From: Solenopsis invicta
Taxonomy: Eukaryota; Arthropoda; Insecta; Hymenoptera; Formicidae
DNA length: 64,000 nt
Direction of reading: 5' to 3'
NCBI RefSeq assembly: GCF_016802725.1
Contig: NC_052669.1
Coordinates: 706,501-770,500 of the forward strand
The first letter of the stretch is position 1, and every line of letters begins with the position of its first letter. This document shows positions 46,101-55,100 of this stretch, piece by piece. The notes beneath the pieces were generated by a model. It did no database searches and was not told where the DNA came from. It saw only the letters and a list, made by a program, of their open reading frames with translations. The translations under genes and the position numbers were made by a program.

Positions 46101-49100
46101 GGACAGCTGTATTTATGCGAAAATGAGTGCGGTCGTAAGAATTTCATGCTATAAATTCATTAAATATTATAATTATTTTTGGGAAAACTCAATTGAAAGT
46201 GAAACTTCTCGCTAATGATACATTTCCAGCAAAAGTAAATTTGTGTTTAAACTAAAAAGATTCACTGATTTATTATTAAAAAATTAAGATTGAAAGATTT
46301 ATCTATATAAAATTGCAATGAAGCGCCAGTTCTACTTTATCTCTGTCTTTAGCCAAGTTTGGGTAAAAATGTGTGTAAACGGTGATAAAATTATGATGGA
46401 ATAATATTAAATGAAGAAGACAATTTAATATACAGTTATGAATTTAATTGTTCAGACATATAAAATATTGGGAGTTTATTTTATGTTACAAATCAAAAAC
46501 ATATTTTTGACAAGAATTTTTATTTTCGATTTTTCTTAAAAAAATTATAGTATTTGTTGAATTTATAGCATAAAATAAACTTTCATATTGTGGAATTAGA
46601 ATCACGACTGTAACTTTATGCGGTACAAAATTTAGGATTCTTCAATTTTAGAAGAAAAACCAAACTAATTTGTATAACAATATTATAGAGAGGTCAAGTC
46701 AACTATTAATTTTCAACTAAATTATCAAACGTATCGTTTAAAAAACTAGTGTGAAAAATTACCAGTGACGATAAAAAATATATACTAAGCAAAATATGTA
46801 TATCGGATACAATGTTCACTAGCCGTCTGGCCGATTTAATGCATCACATTATGACGCATGTAAATTTTCTATAGCCACTTACCGAGTACGTTCAACGAGC
46901 TGATATAAACTTCATGTCAATGAAACTAATGCTTTTGCCGTGATTAACTATACATATAGACATCACCGCGAAAAGCGCGCATTTCATTAATACAAGTAGG
47001 TGCTTTTGCGTGAGATCACGAGAGATTGCTATTGTCAAGAGAGAGGAGTTCATCCAGACGATGAACAATAAAGTATTGTGACAAACATAAATAACTATTT
47101 AAGTAAAATTTCTAAACTTCTTACAGAAGACGAATAAGAAAGACGGAACCACAGGGAGTTCGGTCCATTAGGTGGAAAAAAACCATCATAAATTCCCGTT
47201 TTTACCGTCCCGAACATTATCCAATGGGATAAACTAGCAAAAATAGCTAATATGTAATATTAAAATATGACTGAGAGGAAAGTCATGTCATGATACTAAT
47301 CGTTATTAATAGAATCATTTGTGCCGTTTTATTTCTAGAGAATCCCAATTTTTATCATTAGCATGAACTCTATTCAAAGAATATGGAATGTTGCCAACCC
47401 TGATGAGAACATAACTGAACTTCTCAAGTTAATATAGCAAGCGTAATTAATCAGAGAATTCACTGAAATATGTACTTCGCGGAATTTGATTATCTCAACT
47501 CTGCAACACACAACCTAAATTTTACGTTAAATTTTACGGAGATATTTCAATAACTAATTTTTAATTTCCGCACGGCTGATACGTGTTAACGGATTGATCA
47601 TTTCTCGCGATTCGACAAACCTCGATATGTATACGTTACGATATTACTTTCGAAATGGAAATGAAGTGTAGAACAATAGCCATTGGACAACTGAATTCTC
47701 CAAATTAACGCGGCTTTGTTCGCGACTCGTAGCGGCCAGTGTTACGCGCATACTTGGCGAATCAATTAGCGAGGCCGTTCTGCACTCGCATCGTGAAGCA
47801 AATTGGTCCAGTAATTCATTTCCATCAGTTTCCTAACTTTTGTTCCACGATACCAAAATTTCTCCGCACCAACAAGCTCTGTTACGGCTCGCCCAGCTAA
47901 TCCCATATAATTCAGGATATTTATTCCATCTCCTTCAATTTTCTCTCACTTGCGAATCAAAGCGGAGTTTTCATTTACACTCCTCAGTGCCCTGGATTTC
48001 TCCATTCTATCGACGTAATCTCCGTCTTCTGTCATGACAGAGGAAATTGGATCGAACTGATCGCGACTAGTCGAGAAACGCCACATGCCTGTCGCTGTCA
48101 TTTCGTTTCGCGCTTATTTGGCAGTGAATCTAGATTTGTGGAAGAAGAAAATACGTTCTGCCTACGTTGCCGACTGTTGCCACTAGTAAGATCGGTATTT
48201 TTGAAAATCCTAACGAAGTGCGTTTGTGCACTGCAGACTTGGAGAAGAAAATTGGCACGATTTTTCCCTTTGAAGAATCTATGCAGATTGCGCGACGTCA
48301 ACGCAATCACGTCACTATTTGCCGTCGCAATTTCGGTAGACTGAGCATTTTAGGAAATATCTGACTTGAAGAACTAAAACGGTTTAAAGTTGGCGTTTTT
48401 GTAAATAAACGTTTACGCAAGACAGAAAAATATCGTGTTACAATGTCAGATTGCGTAGAAAGATAAAATTTATCGAAAATAGAGGAAAAATCGAAACTAT
48501 CCTATATAAATAAAAAACGAAAACATCGTCCTGCAGGACGATGCTGCAAACTGAGCTAAAAAGGAAATGGCGAAATGAGAAAACTCGAGAAGAAAGACGG
48601 CCATAGACAGAGTGAAAGCTCATGCATCTTTTATAAAGGTGCAGAAAGACTTAGTAACTACGCCGCAAGTGAATAGTCACATGTATACTATTCTCTTTTC
48701 CAAGGAGAAAAGAAAGATGGAAAATAGTGTCGAAAGTAACACTCTAAAAAATGATGGTGTGATTTTGACTTCAATGGTGTAGATTTAATATTTCATGTTT
48801 ATACATAATTCCCATCATACTGGTGTTACATTAACCATTTCGTGGCTGAAGGGACGAATATATGTCCCGGTTTTTTAAAAATTCATATCTACCACAAAAA
48901 TAAAGATAAAAAGACTCCTTTCTCAGCTTATTTGAAAAATGAAAAATAGGACTTTTCATAAAAAAAAAATCAAAACCCTTGTGAGTTTTTTCCTCTGATC
49001 TGCATACCTCGTCAAATATTCTTAAATAAATAAAATGGTGTAAACGTGTAAAATAAATGTATCTTCCACAAAAACTAAGGTACCAAGTTCTTTCTGGGTT

Positions 49101-52100
49101 CAATTTGAAGATCAATGTAACGTCTACATGAAAAAAAATCGCTATTTAATTTCAAAATAGCAGATTCAATGTAGCAGATTAAATGCTAAATTTTGTATAT
49201 TATATTCACAAGTAAGTGGAAATATATAGGTTTTTGAGATAACTGACGACGCATTTGTAGTAAAAAATTACAAATAATAGATCCAGTATGGCGAACAAAA
49301 ATGCGAAATTTTGTTGAATAAAACTCTTTTTAATTCTGACATTTTCACAGATTCATAATTAGCTATCCTAAAATCTTCAGTAGGACGTGAATTAGATGTT
49401 AATTATTCCTAGAAAAAGTTAGGCACAAAAGGGTTTACGTCAATATGGTGAGATGTGCGAGAAATAGAATGACAAAAACAAGTGAGTGCGCTAAACGAGA
49501 AACGAACGATTCTCGTCGACATGATTAGAATTATATAAACACTATCATTTTTTTTTATTTAGAGAAAAGTGTAAAAAATCAATGAGTTTTGTGCGTGTGT
49601 GTGTGCAATGAAATAACAAAACTTCAATTTGAACATCTATAACGAAAGATTTGAATTCCCTGATTAACACGGCCGCTGCACCTCTTTTTCAGGAAAAAGG
49701 AAAAGTAAAGAGAATTCTCATAAAATTATGCGGAAGACTTAGAATCAGGCGAATTTATTCGTTGGATCTTATTCGCGATTCTCACTCTTTAAGCGCTTTA
49801 ATTAAATTTAACCGCGAGAAATTTCTCTATCTTCTATAGCGCGTTCATTTAGGTCGGATATTCCTTGTTGATATATCATCCAATTTTTTGAGCGAAGGAA
49901 AGAACTCGCAAATACTATTGATCGCTCTACTACTCGCATGTATTTATTTCATCAATAAATTAATTTCTTTAAATATGATAGAAAAAATTCCACTTGTCAA
50001 CGCTTCCGAATTACTTTTATGGATGCCGATCGCAACTAAACGAAGCGATCGGCTACCATCTGTTCAAACCACAGCAAGTGGCGATCGGTTTACCGCTCTC
50101 GCCATTGCAGCGATGTTACCGCGTTCGTATTCGCGAAATTCCAAAACCTATTTCATAAATAAAAGATGTAACAAAGTGAAGAGATCGATCACAAGCAAAA
50201 GTTTATCTACTTCGACACATTCGCTTTAATGGCAAGCGCGCACCGAGTAAAGTTATAAATAAATCTTCGTTCACACAACTTAAACTATTAACTGAAACAA
50301 TATTATTTGTATTTGTTTGAGAAAAATCTTGAAAAATTCACGTACGAGTACTTCAAAAAATCGACAAGATGAAGAATAAAAATTTAGAAGAAAATTGACT
50401 CATAACTCATATTAAACACTCATATCTGGCACTTCTATGGGGCAACTATCCCAGTTACTGCGGTTTTAAACTAAAATAAAAATTTTGTTAAGAGAATAAA
50501 TCGTTAAGAGGATAGGATTGTTTACGAATTTCTGATTTATGTATTCAATTTTTTTTTGCTGATGATGACTCCAAAGAGAGTTGAAACGTTCAAAGATTAA
50601 TGTCGATTGATTAAATGATTCTCAGTCTATAAATGACTATTTCCGTGCAAAATCAACCGCGCTGCACTTTCATTAGCCCTACGCATTATATTTTTATAAA
50701 AATAAAAATTGATATGCTTACTTTCTAGTTTTTTAAATAATTATAATAAACATTTTCTTTTATCATTACTTAAATAAAAATTTTAATATACATGAAATAC
50801 AGGGGAGAATGGGAAAAATACGAATACACTGCCGGATACACTGCCATTTTGGTATTTTCCTGTGATCCAGTGCCTTTCGTGACAATGTCACGTGTACGGG
50901 CTCGACACGTTCATTGTTTAGCAAACATTCACGATGGGAGGTTGCGCACACAAAAATACCAAAATAGCACTGTCCGGTTTTACCTAGTGTCCGTATTTTC
51001 TCCATTCTCCCCTGTTACACAAAAAGCAACAACAGCTGATTGATTATTCAAATGAAAGACATAAAAATATAAAGAAATAAAAATATATAAAGAAATAAAA
51101 ATATATATTGAACCTATTATCAGTTAATATTCTGAATACTATATCTCTCGATTACTGCAGCACATATTTAATATTACCTTCCTATTTACTACTCGTGTAC
51201 TACTCATTTATTTATGTTTATATGATAATCTAATTGTTAGTTTAACATTAAAAATTTTTTAATACGCACTTATCTTCAAAAATTTATTTTTAGTAGATTT
51301 TATATAAAAAACAAAATTATAATTGTATGAACTGTGAGTTTTTATTTCTTTCATTATCTAAACAAATTATATTTTTAACAGTACAATATTTAGTTTTCAA
51401 AAAATAAAGGCGCGTCGCTTTGAGGTCTATGCCAGTATTGGTAATTGTCTTTTACAACTGAAAAAAGCGGCAGTAATTGGGTAGTTATTCTGACAAATAA
51501 AATTGATAATAAAATAGAAATATGTTATTAAAAAAAAAAAAAAAAAATAAACAAGAATGTGAATTATACACTTGCCGTTATCTATCTTGTCTGTTGACGG
51601 TGATATGAATACATTGTACCTATTTAACGATCATCTAAATTAAAAATGCACAATGCTGAGTGTATAACAAACTAGTCGTTTATGAATAATTATGTAACTC
51701 CAGTTATCCGTTACATTGCAGTGTTAATGAACACGTGGGAATTACTTAGCGTTATTTATCGGATTATCGTGGTAGCCCGAATAAAATTTGAACACAGGAT
51801 ATCGATATTTGATATACATATATAACTAGAAGCTTTTAAAAGAGCACAAAATATAATAAAAAGTACTTTAGATTGTATATTATTTTTCGTAACTAATAAT
51901 TAGTAGGAAAAAGATTAGATATTTCGATTAAAATATAGATATCGCTTTTTTTATTTGTCATAGTTAATAACAACGATGTGTTATTTCTCATTGAATTTTT
52001 CGGCGACGCGACCGCGCGTGATTATACGTTAATAACGTCCCGATTATGTGTGAGACCGCAGAGTAAGTTATTTCCGCACGTCATAACATCACGTATGGTC

Positions 52101-55100
52101 GACGCGTATTAGAGCGATAAATTCACCGAACGGTTCTCGTTACGGAACATAAGTTACAAGTCCGAACTCTCGCTGCAGTGTTACGAAGGATAGAGATACG
52201 TCAGGAAACGCTTCGCTATTGCGATGCGACATCGGAATTGATTGATGATATCTCGCGAGCTAAATATTCACCAGCGATATCGAAAATTCCGCGAATAGCC
52301 ACGTAAGCTGGGAGATGAGTTTCGCATGTGAAAGCGATTAACGGTATCATCGACAGCATTTGGATCGATATCGCCAACAACGTCAGGGACTTGGTCCTTA
52401 TTATTGTTAATATCAATAAAGAGATGGAACCGAGAGACAAAAAAAGATATCACGGTTAAGCGTAATAATTAATATAATCTTAACGGAAAACACGAATTGT
52501 GTCGACGAATATAAATTCATGCTTTCGAGAATGCTCGTGCAAGGCGACCGATTTTCCTACGAGAAGATAGTTATTTCAATTATTCGTCGGTTACTCATGC
52601 GCCGCTCGAGGAAACCCGTTGGAATTTCATTGTGAAAAATGGAGTTCCGGTCGGCGGAAATTATGCAAAGCATATTGAACTTTGCGCGAAGCACTTGTGA
52701 GCGGTGGCCTTCGTTACTAGTTCCTGTTAAAGACAACCGTCTGTCATTGAAATATAATGTGGTAGAAGACAAAACACTTTGTAAGGGCACATTTTCCATC
52801 TGTAATTCTCTAACATGCTATATTTATCAGAATTGATGCCTCAATAAACACGAAAATCATGAAATTAAATTCTTGTCCAGACACGTTAAATATTTAAATT
52901 GATTACAGTAATACATATGTTACAGGTTCCTACAGTTTATTCGCATTAAAAAAAAAAAACATCTAAATAAGCATAAATGATTAATGTGCAAAATGATGTG
53001 CATACTAAAACGTTTTTCTAAATGTTTTTTCTTTTTAATTTGATCTAACGTTCGTGTAAACTATATAACGAAAAAAAATAAAAACACATACACATACGTC
53101 CAAACATTTATGTGTATGTGTGTAAAAAAAACTCGCCGATTTAGAACAGATAATATCGCGGTCGTGTAAAATATATAATTGTATGTCTGTTTTGTTTTTG
53201 AAACGCTATATGCAATATTGTTAATTGTATAAATAAATCAACAGTATTGCATTGCTAGCGAATGCTACCGTAAACGTTTGCTTTCTCACTTATAGATATC
53301 AATGATTACAATGGGCAACAGAATTTAACTCTTATGTATTACGAGTAAATAGTCATTTTCGATGTATTTTTATCTGCTAAACACGAGTTTGTCCCAATTT
53401 GATTATTAAGTCGCAATTAAAAAAAAAAAACAAAGATTTTGAGAATTTGTCGGTTTTAACGTCATTTTTTTCAAAGTTGCGACACGATAGCTAAATTTGG
53501 AATATGGATTCGTGTTCGACAGGCAAAAATACATCGGAAATGACTGTTCATACTGATACAAAGAAAAAGTCAAATTTTGTCAAACGGTGTGTGTTTTACA
53601 TGAGCTATCTTTAAACTGCGATATCTTGAAAACGAAAAATCATATCGAAATGAACAGAGTGCTTTTTAAAGCTAAAAGTAAATATTTTTGCGTGGCATTA
53701 GTGAAATTTCGATAAAAATATACTACCGATGTTTTACAAAGTCATGAAAACTGTCAAAATCTTCGTTCTTGGTTTCCGAATGACGGCGTTTTTCTCAAAA
53801 TTATGAGCTAATCAAATTTGGATAAGGGTCATTCGTATTCAGTATACATAGGAAGCTTTCCTCATTTAGTCGAACGCTGGTCGATACAAGCACTGTTCTT
53901 TTTGATATTCAATGGGTAACAAAGATAGAACGACGCTTGTATTACAAAATGGAAAGCATCCATAAGCAACACCATTCAATTATTGAGATATAGTACAGAA
54001 ACCTTGTTGCCCAGTTGTGTTACCGGTGCCTCTTATAATCGCAATAAGAGAAAATTAAACCGATTAGTTGCAACGCCAAATCGATATTATTGCGGTCGAT
54101 CGAATTTTCACATTACGAATGTCAAATAATAAGCTGTCAACATATAGTTTTATCCCGCATAGTCATTCACACTTTCGCGCACGTATCCAATCAATACGTA
54201 ATGAAGCTATGACGATCGAATCGGAATGAATGGAGTCGTTACGTGCGTGCGGCTCTGTGTGTGCAATGTATATGCGTGTGTAGGCACACCAGGCACACCC
54301 GCATTCATCTCTCGAAACAATAGTCCACGAGAGTTTGTCCCTTCGCCCACGTCACAACTCGTATTCCTTTTCCCTCCTTCGACCGAGGCAGACATTTCTG
54401 AAAGGAATGGCGCACGAATTTCACCGTCTAATTGTGCGGAAAATGCAGTGTAGTCGCTACGGTACGCGAGTGCTCGGGGCGCGTTACGTAGTTTTACGAA
54501 GCTACCACAAACTCTGATGCAACTCTGCGAGAAACGCGTCACTGCGGGATTGCTAGTCATGCATGACTGAAACAAATACGGAATATGCGTTACGAGCGTG
54601 CGGATGAACCCGCTGGTTATTTTGAAATCGCTCCGAGTTAAATGAGATGACGACGGCGACGACGACGATGTTAATTAAAACAAGAGATACACCAGCAACG
54701 AGTTGGTCTACTCTATAAATGTAACTACGAATGTCCAATCGTTTTTACAGTAAATGTGAAACATCTATGCGGAATCTGTCTCTTAGAAAGATAATAAAGT
54801 ACAGCTGCTGGGGAAAATAATAAAGAGTATTAACTCAATACTTATCCACTGCTTTATTTTTATTCCACTATGTAAGAACATAATGAGACAAAAATGGTTC
54901 GAGAGAATCATTTTAATATGCGACAATTATAAAAACTTTGACTTGATTTTTACTTATGACTTTATTCGTGTATAGCGATACAAAATTAATTGTTCGAACA
55001 TGAGATATTGATTTTAGATTGAGAATTTATTTTATGTATCAAATTCATCAAATATTATAATTTTTTTTTAGAGTAAACTTAGAAGTAGAAACTCTTGCCA

